The translations under genes and the position numbers were made by a program. From Acheta domesticus (Eukaryota; Arthropoda; Insecta; Orthoptera; Gryllidae), in contig JAHLJT010009419.1 of assembly GCA_031308135.1 (NCBI GenBank), positions 69,058,550 through 69,122,549 on the forward strand: a DNA stretch of 64,000 nt, in the 5' to 3' direction. Under the pieces are notes generated by a model. That model saw only the letters and a program-made list of their open reading frames with translations. It was not told the origin of the DNA and ran no database searches. Shown here piece after piece: positions 31,800 to 45,400 of this stretch. The first letter of the stretch is position 1; each line of letters opens with the position of its first letter.

Positions 31800-33240
31800 G
31801 GTGCAAAATGTCCCTATTTGTAACTGTTTGACTGGTTTAGTAGTATTTAATACTTAAATTTGAAATATGTATTGTAAATACAGTTTGTATTCGAAAAACT
31901 TTATTTTTGTTTTTTTTAATATGTATTTTAGAGATTATTTTAATACATAAAATAGGTGTAGGCACTATTAAAAAATAAATTCTTAAAATACTTTAAATAC
32001 AGATGAAGAAAATGATAACGAGGATAGCTTTTTGTTTATTTGAGTCCTCTAGTGAATGCATCTAATTGAAACAAAAATAAAAGGTCCTTTCAGCTATTGA
32101 ATTTGAATTCTCTTCACTTGTAAATGATCATTCTATAATTAAAAATGCTGGACAATTATCGAACAATTAAAAAAAGCGTTTTTTTTTCTTTATTACACCA
32201 GTTGATGTTCATCCGTAGCAGTTGAATGTCTGTTTTCCTTTGCAGGCTTTATACATTCACCAACTAGGGTTTCTTACCTAAAGATTTGTTTAAAAAATTA
32301 GTCGTTTTCAAAGGAAATCCGTTTATTTGTATAAGACATATTTTTATAGTATTTTATATTCGGAAGTGTTTATAAATACTGATACAATATGTGTAAACAT
32401 TTTCAAATATAAACAATCGGAACACTACGTTAGTTATTGTTCAGTAATTTGAATGACTATCAATTACTAATTTATTGTAATTGACATTTACCATATATTG
32501 TGACAATAAAAATGCTATAATACGAAATTTATATTTACTGTGTTTTGAGTATTTCAATTCTTTTAAACACGTGAATGTATTTACCAAATCAAAACCTAAT
32601 ATATTTTTGAGTACCTATGTATTTAAATATTTGTTTGCAAAGTATTTTGTCGAAGTATTTAAATACTAAATTTAACCCTTATCTGTCTGGCGTGCCCGTA
32701 TGGACACGAATCTGTTGACATTTCAAACTTTCACCTTAAAATGTTGCAATAATGCAATTAGAACTTCATGTTGTTTTCCATAACATTGTAAAAGGTGTTA
32801 TCATACGCATTTCAAAATTTTGAGAAAACTTAATTAATTTTTTTTAAATTACGCAATGATCTAATGACTTTTTTAAGAATATAATTCAGACGGATAAGGG
32901 TTAAAGAGCTTTGCCCAACCGTGCTGTTGGAGCTGCGGCGAGGGCGTCCGGGCCACGCCCATGGAGCGCGGCGCGCGAATGACATCCCTTGACCTAAAGG
33001 CATTCCTACGCACGACGAACAAGTGTGCATTTACAGATTCCCAGAGAAATCGGGGTTACTTTCATATACTTTCCAGTAACATGTAAACAGGTCAAAACTA
33101 TATATACGAACACTGTGGAGCTCTCTCCAGCATTGTTCTTCGGGACGTTGTTCATGTTCGTCGTCATGATTCTAGAAAAATGGTGTACTGTTCTTCGAGA
33201 ATAAATTATCCTTTTTAAAAACTGGAATTTCGATGTCAAG
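31800..33240. other. AT-rich DNA upstream of the first visible scarlet exon
   Basis: No exon-like segment with ABC nucleotide-binding motifs (Walker A, signature, Walker B) is found. A short GC-rich patch (about 32910-33000) has no recognisable product. It is presumably intron. Confidence 0.5.
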
Positions 33241-33261
33241 AACTTAATTCGCGCTGCACAG

Positions 33262-33489
33262 GCGGTGGCGCTGACGGCCGGGCTGTGCTACGTGGGCGCG
33301 GCGGCGCTGACGCAGTCGGGCGTGCAGGCGGTGCAGGGCGCGCTCTTCATCCTCGTCACCGAGAACACCTTCTCGCCCATGTACGGCGTGCTGGCGCACT
33401 GGCCCGCCGAGCGCCCGCTGCTGGCCCGCGAGCTGCGCGCCGGCCTCTACCGCCCGCACCTCTACTACCTCGCCAAGCAGGCCGCCATG
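33262..33489 (+). CDS. st: scarlet exon (first visible), 76 codons
   Basis: Phase 0 at both ends. It covers transmembrane segments 1-2 of the ABC2-type domain, with ALTAGLCYVGAAAL and a TENTFSPMYGVL segment. The downstream donor is GTATCT, weaker than consensus. The acceptor at CACAG/GCG has a poor pyrimidine tract. An alternative AG at 33239-33240 is in frame and would add seven residues (NLIRAAQ). The true 5' edge is therefore 33241 or 33262. Confidence 0.87.
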
Positions 33490-36400
33490 GTATCTTTTTT
33501 CTTTCTTTCTTTCTTTCCCATTCCGCAGCAAAGGCCGCTCCACAATAGTACGCGAACGGGAACGGGAACGCGAAGGCGAGGACGGGAACGGGAACGCGAA
33601 GGCGAGGACGGGAACGGGAACGCGAAGGCGAGGACGGGAACGGGTGCGCGAGGTTCGTGCGCTTCACAATAAACGCCAACGGGAAGAGAAATAGCACTAT
33701 AAACGTGTAGCGGCTAAAAAAGCAAAAAAAAACGAAACAAAAAAAAACACATGAACTTTAAGAAAACTAGTGCCACAACCAGTGCACATTTAGGTACGAC
33801 GCTCTGTGCACTCTTTCATTTGTCATTTAAGAATGAAAAATAATGCAAAAACTACTACGAACTTACGAAAAATACAACTAAAATTTTATTTAAGAAAACA
33901 CACACCTCCAATATACTTCAAAGAAATACATAAAACTAATTTTTTGGAGGTGGGAATTTTAATTCTAAGTATCAACTTGGTTCCAGATCAGTGTAATTAG
34001 ATCACAGGTCGAGCGCAGGTCGCGCAATCGATCAGCTGAAAAACGTCGCCGTCATATGCGGCATGTTCTTTGGTCGAGAGGCTTCCTGTTCCCGGGCCGA
34101 GATAGATGTTGACCATACTTCCCGTTCCTGTCAAGCTTTATGTTCCCGCCGTGTTGTGAACGCCTGCCTGGGATGTGCATCTTTCAACTTCCTTCCCAGC
34201 GGGGTCCGGAGCGTTGGTGCCGACAAAACCCATTACTTTACGTTCCCGTTTGCTGTTCCCCTTTGCGGCCTTTTGTGGAACTCTGTGAAGGCAGGAATTT
34301 ATTACACGCAACGGTATACCATTGAGTCATTGTCATGCAGCTTAAGCAGCTAGAGGTGGGGGGGGTGACTTGCTAACTAAAATTAACTTGATCTAATTAC
34401 ACACTTAAAATTACTTGCACTTCGTCATGACTAAATTACGGGTAAATAAGAGTTTGTTCATCTAAATATTGGTGTTCTGATGGATGCGATGCCGCCATGT
34501 ATGCCATGTTTGCTACGTATACTGGGCACACGCTGCGAAGAAACGTTTGCGTAAAGCCCGTTTTATACGTTAGTTTTCGAGCAGATTGGAAGTACAGAAA
34601 GCGTGCAGTCCAGACTGCAAGTTGTCTGCTTGAAAACTTTTGGGCAAGTTTTTTTTTTTTTCATACAGAAAACATACAGTTTTACTCCAGCATATTTAGC
34701 TGTAAAATCGTTCACTAACGGATTTGTTTGCGGTCTGAAATTGTCCATTCTTTTCAATTTTGTAATTAGGTTATGTGCGTTGCGTAAGATTTTGTATATT
34801 GGTATGGCGGATTCGAGTTAATGACTTTTCTTGTGAGTTAATTTTCTTGTCTTTCGCAAATGTGAAGTTCCAAATGCCAAGACTTCTTTCCGGAGCTTTT
34901 TTTCTGCGCACCCGCTAAAGCCTTCGCAGCAGTGCTTCTAGTGATGGCGACCATATTTGTTCTTCCAATGTTTTATTAACACCATACATACGATACTTAA
35001 AAAAGTACTAATAAAGTAGCTTAGAACGCACGTACACACATTTCGCGAAAGAATGTACTTGGACGGCGCAATTCGGTAATTCATTTTTTGGGCCGGCAGA
35101 GATGCTTGCGGTGTCAAGTGGCAACTCGTAAAGAAAACGTGCAGACCGTGTAAACGCGACTTTTGGCTACTTATACTACTTATAGTTTATGAGCTTGAAG
35201 GTTCTGTACAGTTTCTATATGAGAATCTGCATGAAAACTGTACCGTGTAAAAAGGCCTTAAAGGCGGCTCCACACATTCGGTATTCGCCGAGTTGCGAGT
35301 TACTGCACGCCCAATCCCGAGCAGCTCATGTGCTCGGCGAATGTACCCTTCCTTTGATGTGTGCAAAAGACCGCCGACACGTGTGCAAAAACCGAGCGTG
35401 TGCAAAAAGCAAGCAACCCACTAAAATTACTCGGGATTCGGCTAGCAGCCGCTCGCCACTCGCCGAACACCGAATGTGTGAGGCCGCCCACCCACCTCTA
35501 GCTGCTTAAGCCGCATGACAGTGACTCAATGGTATACCGTTGCGTGTAATAAATTCCTGCCTTCACAGGGTTAAAGCCGCTCCACAAAAGGCCGCAAAGG
35601 GGAACAGCAAACGGGAACGGGAACGTAAAGTAGTGGGTTTTTTTAAGTATTTAAGTAAGTAAGGTACGAATGTGTGAGGCCGCCTTAAGAATGGACCAAA
35701 GTAGCAGCTTCTGCCTGGTCACTGCTGACAACAAACTGAAGATTCTCTCCCTGAGGTAAATTGGGGATCCATCTTTTATTCGTTTGTTTGCAGTTGGCTC
35801 ACTTTTATGTCGCTTGGACACATCTTCATGCGATCGAACCGCCCGATGAAAATATAGCGGGCCACGACAAATAATTGAAATTAAGTCATTCCGTGCTTCT
35901 ACTTCTTTAAAAATACCTTTTAAAAAAACAACAACAGTGTATTCTACATTTTTGTGATAATATTGACTGTATTTTAAAACTGACTCTTCAATGAGCGGTG
36001 AGTACGTTCACTACGTAAATGACCACCAATGCCGCCTTTACGAGTGCCATCAACGAACTTGAACTTCACATAAAAGCGTGGCTGAACTGCTATCGCGGCG
36101 GAGCGATACTACTTTGACGTATACTGCGATTTTTCCATAGCTGCCTCTCAAGGCCCATCTTCATGATGGAATATATAACGGCCTTTCGCGTCTTTGTCGG
36201 TCGTGCCGCTAGATGTCTCATGATAGCGACCGTGTCAACCACTGCTTAGTCATGCGACATCTAGGGGCACTACTGAGAAAGACGCGAAATGCCGTTATAT
36301 ATTCCATCGTGAAAACGGGCCTCGAGAGGCAGGAACGGAAAAATCTCAGTATAAGCATGATTATCACTTGTTTTCCGAACTGTCTCTTTGCTCCTATCTA

Positions 36401-39400
36401 AGCATGACTCGACAGACTATTTGTACATGCGGGCGTCTCAACTGGACCCACACAGCGTGTCCTGGGCGAGAGCTTATGTGTGATCAACCGGTGTGGCCCG
36501 ATGTATTACTACAATTTTGACTCCTTTGAAACTCGGATAAACAAAACGGGATGGACTCGGGCTGTGCCTTCTCAGGAAACGAAAAGTGAAAGGAATTAGC
36601 AGGGAAGGGGAGGGGGGAGGGAAAACTGACCACGGAATGCAGTAGGGCGATTCTCGGTAACGCTGCCCTCTCGCACAGACAAAAGCGACCCTCGACAAAA
36701 GCGACCCCTCGGGGGAGGGGCAGCAAGATAGCCGCTCAGCTATCGAGACAAGTAAAACTTTTTCTATTTCCCCTCCACAGTACCCCTGAGGAGGCGGGAA
36801 TTTATCTTCTTAAATAGAATACAAGTGAAGTGCTACCTTGCGGCTTAAACAGTTGAGACGGAGAACTAAGCCCAATAATTAAACTAAGATTAACTCAAAC
36901 TAATTTAATTTTAGCTTAAATCTAATTTATTAGTACTTGACGTTGCACTATGGCATCCTAAACTTAAACAATTTTTTATAGTTTTTCTTAATCCGAAATA
37001 ATCCTATTTTATTTTTGTTTCATAGAAGTAATTTTTTCTTATTTTTTTTCATTCGTGCATCATTCATTCTTGTTTCATTATATGAACCTGGATCGGACGG
37101 CCGAAACTGGTCGTCATCGTGTTTGTGTGATACGCATGTTCGGGTTATGGTTGAGTATTACACAAGCAAACATGGACAGGGAATATGTGCATGGGCCCCC
37201 TTAACTCTTCAGATGCTCTTTCATTGAGCTTTTCTTTGTAGTAATAATGTAATGATAGTATGTACTCTGTAATTGGCTGAAGATTGAAAAAGCCTTTGAA
37301 CACATTTTAAACAACTTATTCTTTAAATGATAGTATTTATGAAAATCTAATCATCATTACATTTCAGTAACTCTGAACATTGTGGCGTCGTGATAGCGAA
37401 ATGACAACACAGACACGAGCTCTATGTACAATCTATTTATTTACAATATGTACAGATCTGGGGTTATGTTCACCATTACCTCCGTGACTCCCACGCACCT
37501 GCTCCCCGTCCCTTAGGCTCGTGCATCCCACCTTGCCGCTTTACCGCGCCCGGTATCCCGACACCGGTGTTATGGACACGTGTCTCTCCGGATACACACC
37601 CGTCTCGGGCGAGCATACACGTCTACTCACGAGGTACTCTCCATACGAACTCCTCTCTGCTCCTTCATAAGTTATTTTGGCAGTCACGCAGAGGCGTATC
37701 TACGGTATGGCAGACATGGCACGTGCTATGGGCGCCACTCACAAGGGGCGCTATTTAGAATATACCCACTAGAACAAATAACAACAACCCTAATTTGAAG
37801 TATCCTGATAGGGGCGCAAATATTATGCTTGCCAGAGGCGTCAGATTACGTAGATACCCCTTTGCAGTCACGTGATCGTGTCCAGCCCCCCCCCCCTGGG
37901 GCGAGGGCTGCTGGCCTACCTGCGCACCCGCCCAACCAGCGGGTGCCCACTGCCCGCTCGCCTTGCGCCATGGGGGGATCACGACCAGTGGCGTAGCGTG
38001 ACTCACACGTTTGGGGATGCTCAACAATAACACACAAAATGTCACTATCAAGTACTTCGTCTAATAGGCGAACGCAACACAAGGCAGATACACTGGGACT
38101 ACTTCCACGATCTCGATTGCTTACGACGGTGTAGGCGCTTCCCACAAAATCCTCACAGCAGTCAGGGCTGCCGATGTCTTGAAAGCAAATTATACAATGG
38201 CTCAGCTTTAATTCTTATACGCGAATGGCAATAAGACCATTTGTTAATTTATACATTGCAGACTTAAATAATATGTAATCTATTTAAGAGATAATACAAT
38301 TTCTTGGATATTAATTAAGAAATAGTAGTCAGGCACTATTTCTACAGTTTGTACCCATGACCAAGCGGGGACTCCCGAGTGAGAGAGAGAAAGATAATTT
38401 ACTGAACGCCTGAAGTGTGCTGCGCTCTCGTGCACAAACGAGCTTCTTTCCGCAGTAGACGCTAGCGTAAAGCAGTCGGGTTTCTCTGGGCCAGGGGTGA
38501 AGAGGGGAGAGGGGCACCTCGCCATCTGCGCATGCGTCATTGCTCGTCGCAATCTGGCGGCAGACGCTGAAGTATTTTAGCTTCCAACCAATCAGAGGCC
38601 AGCTTCAACAGCCCGCCGAATTCAATCATAGGAAATCAATTTTAAATTAATACAAAACGTGTTTCGCTCAACAGACCACTTATAAGATTATCAATACAGT
38701 ATTTAAGGTTCTTATATACGGGGATGCTTAGCATCTCAGCGTCCCCTGACGCTACGCCACTTTCCTTTCCCAATGGTTCCTGCCCCCTTTCCCAATGGTT
38801 CCTGCTTCCTTTGTTCGTCCCATGTGGCCGGCAGCCCTCCAACCCAGCCGTTTGAAGATCTGGCTGCCATGTGACGACATTACAACAGTCTCTCCAAGCA
38901 ATATAATTTCTCGCAATGAACGTGAATTGTTATTATTTTCGAGGCACCCTAAAGAGTATTGCGCTCTCAGCACCTATTCTGTTCCAGCATCTCTGTCTAC
39001 CATTCTCAATTTTAACACTTTAGTGTAGAATATATAATAAAAAAACCAAAGATTATTTTTACATGATCTCAGTAGCTTTTGTAATAATGTATGACGAAGC
39101 AAGATATCATTTTTTAAACTTGTCGAACCTCCTCTTAACATTTATTTATTTCGAATAATAAATTATTCGAAAAAATTAACAATACCTAAAACAAATGATC
39201 TACTTGTGATATTTTTAAATATCCAAAAGCCCTAGAAATTTTTTTTTCAAAAAGATTGGTTTTTATTTCTATATATTAGGCTAATAGATAATTGTTTTAA
39301 ATTCAAATCGGAACTTTTTCACAAAATTTATTGAGGAAATTTTATTAAAAAATTATTGAGGAAATTTATTTGTTAAGGAGGAATAATTTTTATTTGGAAA

Positions 39401-42400
39401 AAAATTCTAGGTCTAAACGCACATGAAATATTAAAAAAATTAAATCGCGTTTTTCGTTGTGTGAAAGGGATGGGTGGGGTTAGGAAATGATTAACCAATT
39501 GTATCTTTTTTATGTTGATTTAGAATACGTTTTACTTTATTTCTCTGGGAGGCACCTTTGTATCATCCTACCAAGTTACTGCACATCTTTGACGCAGTAG
39601 CACTCGCGGTTTCATTTCTTATTGGTGACACATGTGCGGTGCACGCGTATGCAGACATGGCCGTTATGCAACTCTTTAGCAGCGAATTGCATGAGTAGAG
39701 GAATGGAGTTTTTCACATCGATGACGCTTACGCGACAATAAAGGAGTAATCAATGAATGTATTAATGTATTCTCCTCCGAGGTCAATCACATGCGCGCCT
39801 CATCTCCCAACGTCTTTGACACAGTCAATTGATCGCAGTTGTCTTAATTCCACTATTTACGAACATCACTGCCCTGTTTTACAATCTGTTATCAGTGACC
39901 TGCACAACTATTCATTTTAGTAATTGGCACAAAATTTCAAATTGTGTTCTTTTCCATCGTTTATGGTATTTTTCGAGATAATATATAAACAACATGTGCA
40001 AGAGAAACGTCAAACTGCTGCCGAAGTCCACTCCCTAGAACCGCTACACAGTTCGTGGTGCACGATACATGTAGTGCTATCTAGCGGCACAGGTCAGTAC
40101 TAGGTGTAACTTGCGTCTACGTCTCTTTTTAGTCAGGTAACTTTTCTTTTTTATATCAAGTTCCTAGTCTACTTTTTGTTCATTTATTGTACTACAAAAG
40201 CATATACTATCTTCATATTATTCAAAACATTCCTTCATATTACATTTTTTTATATAAAAGTTTCAGCGATAGCATCGTAGGTATGTATACGGGAGTGCCT
40301 GTGAGAGTCATGCTCTGTGGTGACATCTGAAACTTGGAATATGTACTTATATGCTATAAAATTATAATCGATATACAAAAATATATGATTAAGTAAACAA
40401 CTAATTGAATAAAATGGCAATTAAAAAATATACAGCCGTGAAGCCTTGCTGTCCTATCAATGACGTAACATTTTCACCAAGTGAGTAAGAGTAATTCTAT
40501 TCATCCTTCATCAAAGTATGCGCACTAGATCCAAGCAAATTGCTAAATATTTTTTAATCTAATAGTACTATTAAAATACAAATGATTCTGAGATACTTGA
40601 ACTGTTATTGTTATTAATCATATAAGCCTTTTTAGAAGCTCTCAGAAATTTGCAAAATGTTAAATAAAATAATATTTATTAGGATTCTTTCTGAGAATTA
40701 AGAAAACTGCTGAGGGAAGGTCGAGAAACGGAAGGTAATCCGTTTGTGTCCATCGTTACCATCTGTGCAACGAAAATCCCCGACCTACGGCGCAGCGACA
40801 TTGTTTCAACTGTCTGTGAATGATTTGCGAATTTTATTTCTTCAACAGACGTAGTACATCCTAAACGAAACATACAAGCAAATTGTTTGTTTTTTTTTCA
40901 TTCCTGAATGCCAGGTGTCGATTTAACCGTGATCGCTAAAGCATTGTACACTCCTCACCAGGGTGTACTCATCTTTGCGTCGGTTCGAATCTCCATCTAA
41001 AACCGTGCTTTTCTGCTACATGCAATGGTTAAAATCGCAGGGAGAAGCCGGTATGAAGCAAACTGTGTTTGGTCCTCACCGTAGATAACGGGGCGTATGC
41101 AACTAAGTTCTAACGGTTTACCTTTTAAAATATTGTGAGACGAGATTGTTTACATGCAAGCCGGCCTGTTGTTGACGTGTGGCGATCTGCGTAGCTGCCC
41201 GGGCTGGTAGTGGAGCCGGTGCTGTTCGTGCTCATCATGTACTGGCTGGTGGGACTGCGGCCGACGCTCTACGCCTTCGCCATGTCGCTGCTCGTCGTCA
41301 CCATCACCATGAACGTCGCCACAGCCTGTGGTACGTTAGCCATACACAAATGGACAGGGGCGGATCCAGCCGCCCTTTTTTTGAGGGGGGTGTATCATAG
41401 ATTGTTGTTAAATAATAAACATATTTATTGAATTGTATATTATTTTTGTAGTGTATATATGATAATATACAATATTATTGTTTAAATAATTGCATAATTT
41501 TAATATAAATAAATATTTAAATCAATTGTGTAGCCAAGCAATCAATTTTTGGACTGTATAAAGGAAAGTAAGAAACTAAAACCCTAGGCCTTTTGAGGGG
41601 GCCATAGGCCCTCATGCCCCCCCCCCGGATCTCCAACTGCAAGTGGATGCTCTGGACTCTGGTGATTTCCAATTGAGATGAATCAGGGCAATCTCTGTGA
41701 CCAGACGGGAGCTTGCAATTAGGCCAGCTTGGGAGGTGGCTCCCCGTTGGAGGTTACTAATACCTAGGGCGAGGGGAAAGTTTTCTTTCAATTTTTTGGA
41801 CGCATTGGAACTTAATAATATGGACATTGAAGTATCCTTAAATTCCTATATGCTGAAAAAAATTGAGATGGAAAAAAGTACTCCAACGTTCCTATAATTT
41901 CATTCTGAAAGTTCTTCTGTGTTCATTATTCTTGTAGAAAATATGGGACCCCAAAAGAAGACACTCTTTTTGACCTCTCATACTCCGAGACTAAATTTAG
42001 AGCTCAATATATGAGGCATACGGGTGTAAATAAAATCTTAAATTTTGGGAGAAATTGAATGTTGACTTCTACAGAATAGACGAGTAATTCCTTCTACTCC
42101 AAGTGGATTCACTGAAGAGACCACATTTTACACATACGCCATGGCATGTGGAGCTCTTTTCATGGAAATCACATAGTGTTTTTATTCGAAATGTGAAAAC
42201 ATTATTTACACTCGAACTCCTCATACGTTATGAAAATATAGTTGGTTGCAATGATTACGAAGGTACGCAAAGTAGCGTAAGCAACAAGCGTAACATAAAG
42301 GATCCTGTGCATCATAGTGACAAATCCTAATTTTCATAATAAAAATCAATCCTAATTTTTTTCATTTTCAGAGTAAAATCAAATTTTGCACAAGTCCTAG

Positions 42401-45400
42401 AAATTTTCGGGTACACTTACTGCTGCTTTCTACATACATTTTGAAGTTGTTCTGCACACTAAACAGGCTTGTATTTACTTTGCATCAAAATGTTTGTCTT
42501 TGGAGACATTTAAATATCAGAATTTCGAATGCATGAAATGAAGGTTATTAGTAAGATGCCACGGCCCCTTCAGTATTGTAAACGTGTTGAAGGCATCAAA
42601 GGCATCACGTTGCATTCAAATGCTGAATGAAAATGTATAAATGATGGCATTGTTTCGCAGGCAGCTTCTTCGGCAACGCGTTCGAGTCGGTGTCGGTGGC
42701 GATGGCGTACCTGGTGCCCTTCGATTATGCACTCATGATCACCTCGGGCCTCTTCATCAAACTCAGGTACCGTATTCCTTTGCACTTGATCAGAACTCGA
42801 TCCTTGATGGAAGCTTCCGTCAATTGGGGACAAAATGGACAAACGGGACAAAATGAACAAAACGGACAAAATGATCAAAAAGGGCAAATGAACAAAAGGA
42901 CAAATGAACAAAAGGGCAAATTAACAAAGGGGCAAAATGAACAAAAGGGCAAAATGAACAAAAGGGGCAAAATGAACAAAAGGGGAAAATGAACAAAATG
43001 GTAAAATGAACAAAGGGTAAAATGAACAAAAGGGCAAAATGAACAAAAGGGGCAAAATGAACAAAAATGACAAAATGAACAAAAAATGACAAAATGAACA
43101 AAAAGGGCAAAATGAACAAAAGGGACAAAATGAACAAAAGGGCAAAATGAACAAAAAGGAAAATTGACAAAAAAGATAAAAGAACAAAAAGTCAGTAAGG
43201 CTGTCTAAAAAGGAATTTATGACACACGTGGTAAAAGTGCTTTTATTTTGCTCGTATGAGATGGGGTAATGGTACATTTAAACGAGCAGAAACATGACAA
43301 GGGATCATCACAGCAATGTTGTTTACATCGAAGGACACTAGAAGAAACCCCGTTCCAGATGGAATTGAGTGAATGTTGTATTGAATGTATTCGCTAGGCG
43401 AATAGGCTAGTTTAATTTTCCGAGCATTCTGGTTTATCAATTATAATTACGTAACAAAAATTATTTCTTAAGTTCGTGTATAGTAAGAGAATAAAACATT
43501 TGGAAAATTAGCTTTATGCTGTACGTAATTGATACAAATGGTTATTAGGGCGCATAGCAATTTACAAAAAATCTTGGCATCCACTGAGATTCCGACAAAA
43601 CAAAATAAGAACCATACACGGAATGGACAAATTCAAAAAAAATCTAACGTATTTCAAAGTTAAGAAATATTGTATCAAGAGTAAACTAGTGATACAACAA
43701 TAGCACATTCTTTTTTGAATAATTTCTAAATTTGCAAAGTTTCAAAAATTTAGGGAAAATGAGACCCACGCCATTCTTTTAAGCATTCCTTATTCTATAG
43801 GACTGAGGCTATTACTATTTTTGACATAAATTCATTTTAAAAAGTCAATTGAGGATTTTTTAAAAAGCAACCTTTGTTCAAAAAGTGAGGTTTTTGAGTG
43901 AGATACTGGAACTGTTGTTACAGCTTCATAACCACCATTTGGTAGCTGTTGTTGTAAACAAAATCAGCCCCAGTCCGTAGTTATTAGCTCCGAAACTTTA
44001 TAAGATTTCGATAAAAGATCCTTAGTCATCTGAGATTATTTCTAAAACATAGCTTATCTCAATCTGCGAAGGATGATACTGTTTGTTTTATGATAGTGTT
44101 TTCTTTTCAGAATAATCAGTATTTTTGTCCTGGAAGTTTCGTGATAGTGATATATGCCACAAGAACAGGTTAGTTCGTGTGGCAGATAGGTTCTTTTTGT
44201 TGTGAATCTGAGAAAGCAAGAGAGAAAGAAACAGCTAAGAAATGGATTGTACGTCAGTTGTAGAAAGAACAGAGTGGAAAAGACGTAAACCAAAGAAAGA
44301 AGAGGAAAGAGGTAGTAAGAGCAAAGAAGGTTAAAAGAGAAGCACATTTTAATCACAAAGGAATCTTCAGAAATGATCATATTTACAATCCTCTGCTAAC
44401 AGAGATTTGTTTCTAAATTTGTCATCAGTGGCAGATGCTAATATGGAGTACGAAAACACTGCTAATGACAGCAGGCGAAGAACAATAAGTTTGTCAATAA
44501 TATCCCAAATTGATTAATTGCATTAACTTATTGCATTATTTCTTAAATATTGTAATATTACTACCCCAAATAAATAATTTCGATATACAAATTTCTCAAT
44601 TTTTAAAAAAAAAATCTTTGTCCATACACATAGTCCCCACTTTAACCAATAATTTTCACAATACAGTTCGAGCTTGAGTTACACTCGAGCGTTCATCAGT
44701 ATTTAAAGTAGATTGAGAAAGTGCACAACAATTTTCATGCTTTAAATGTCAACCAATTTTGTCATGAAACGTATTTTCGCTCTCCTGAAAAATTGTTTTT
44801 GATCTATGGTTGTTTTTGTAAATTATAATAAAAATTCGAAAAATGCGTTTTTCAACTATCTTGAGTCATGTGAATGATCTTGACTGCGTAAGTGACGCTT
44901 CATCCAAGGCTATGGTGGAAAAGAATTAAAAAAACAAACTCTGCATCTCAGATGCGGTGTGACTCGGACAGCCAAATTCATTCATATCTACTTGGTTGTT
45001 TCTCCACTTGAAGTTGAAGTTTTTATTTTACATTTTTCTCGTTCTTAAAAGTACATTTTGACGCTAGTGGCTTCCTGCTTGCAGCTCCCTCCCTCCATTG
45101 GTTGGATGGGTGCGGCACGCGTCGTGGTTCATGTACGCCAACGAGGCCCTCAGCATTCTGCAGTGGGACGGCGTGTCCAACATCAGTACGTATATAAGCA
45201 CTAATCAATTTTGGGGGATGTAATGATAATTCAAAAACATAACGTCGGAGGATGTTGACCATCGGGTGAAAATATCCAAGTTCAATATCAAAATGTAAGA
45301 GATGTAATACAATTAATATGCAAGTATATTAATTGTATTACAATTAATATGCAAATCGCCGTTTATTTAATCCGGCGTTCTCATAGTGAGTCTACAGAAC

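Noticed and set aside
32830..33030. GC-rich patch upstream of the first visible scarlet exon as a possible ATP-binding exon
   Set aside because: Neither strand shows Walker A, signature or Walker B motifs or suitable splice sites.
42570..43277. Phe/Ile-rich minus-strand frames in the scarlet intron
   Set aside because: They are translations of the 17-bp minisatellite and the antisense of a scarlet exon.
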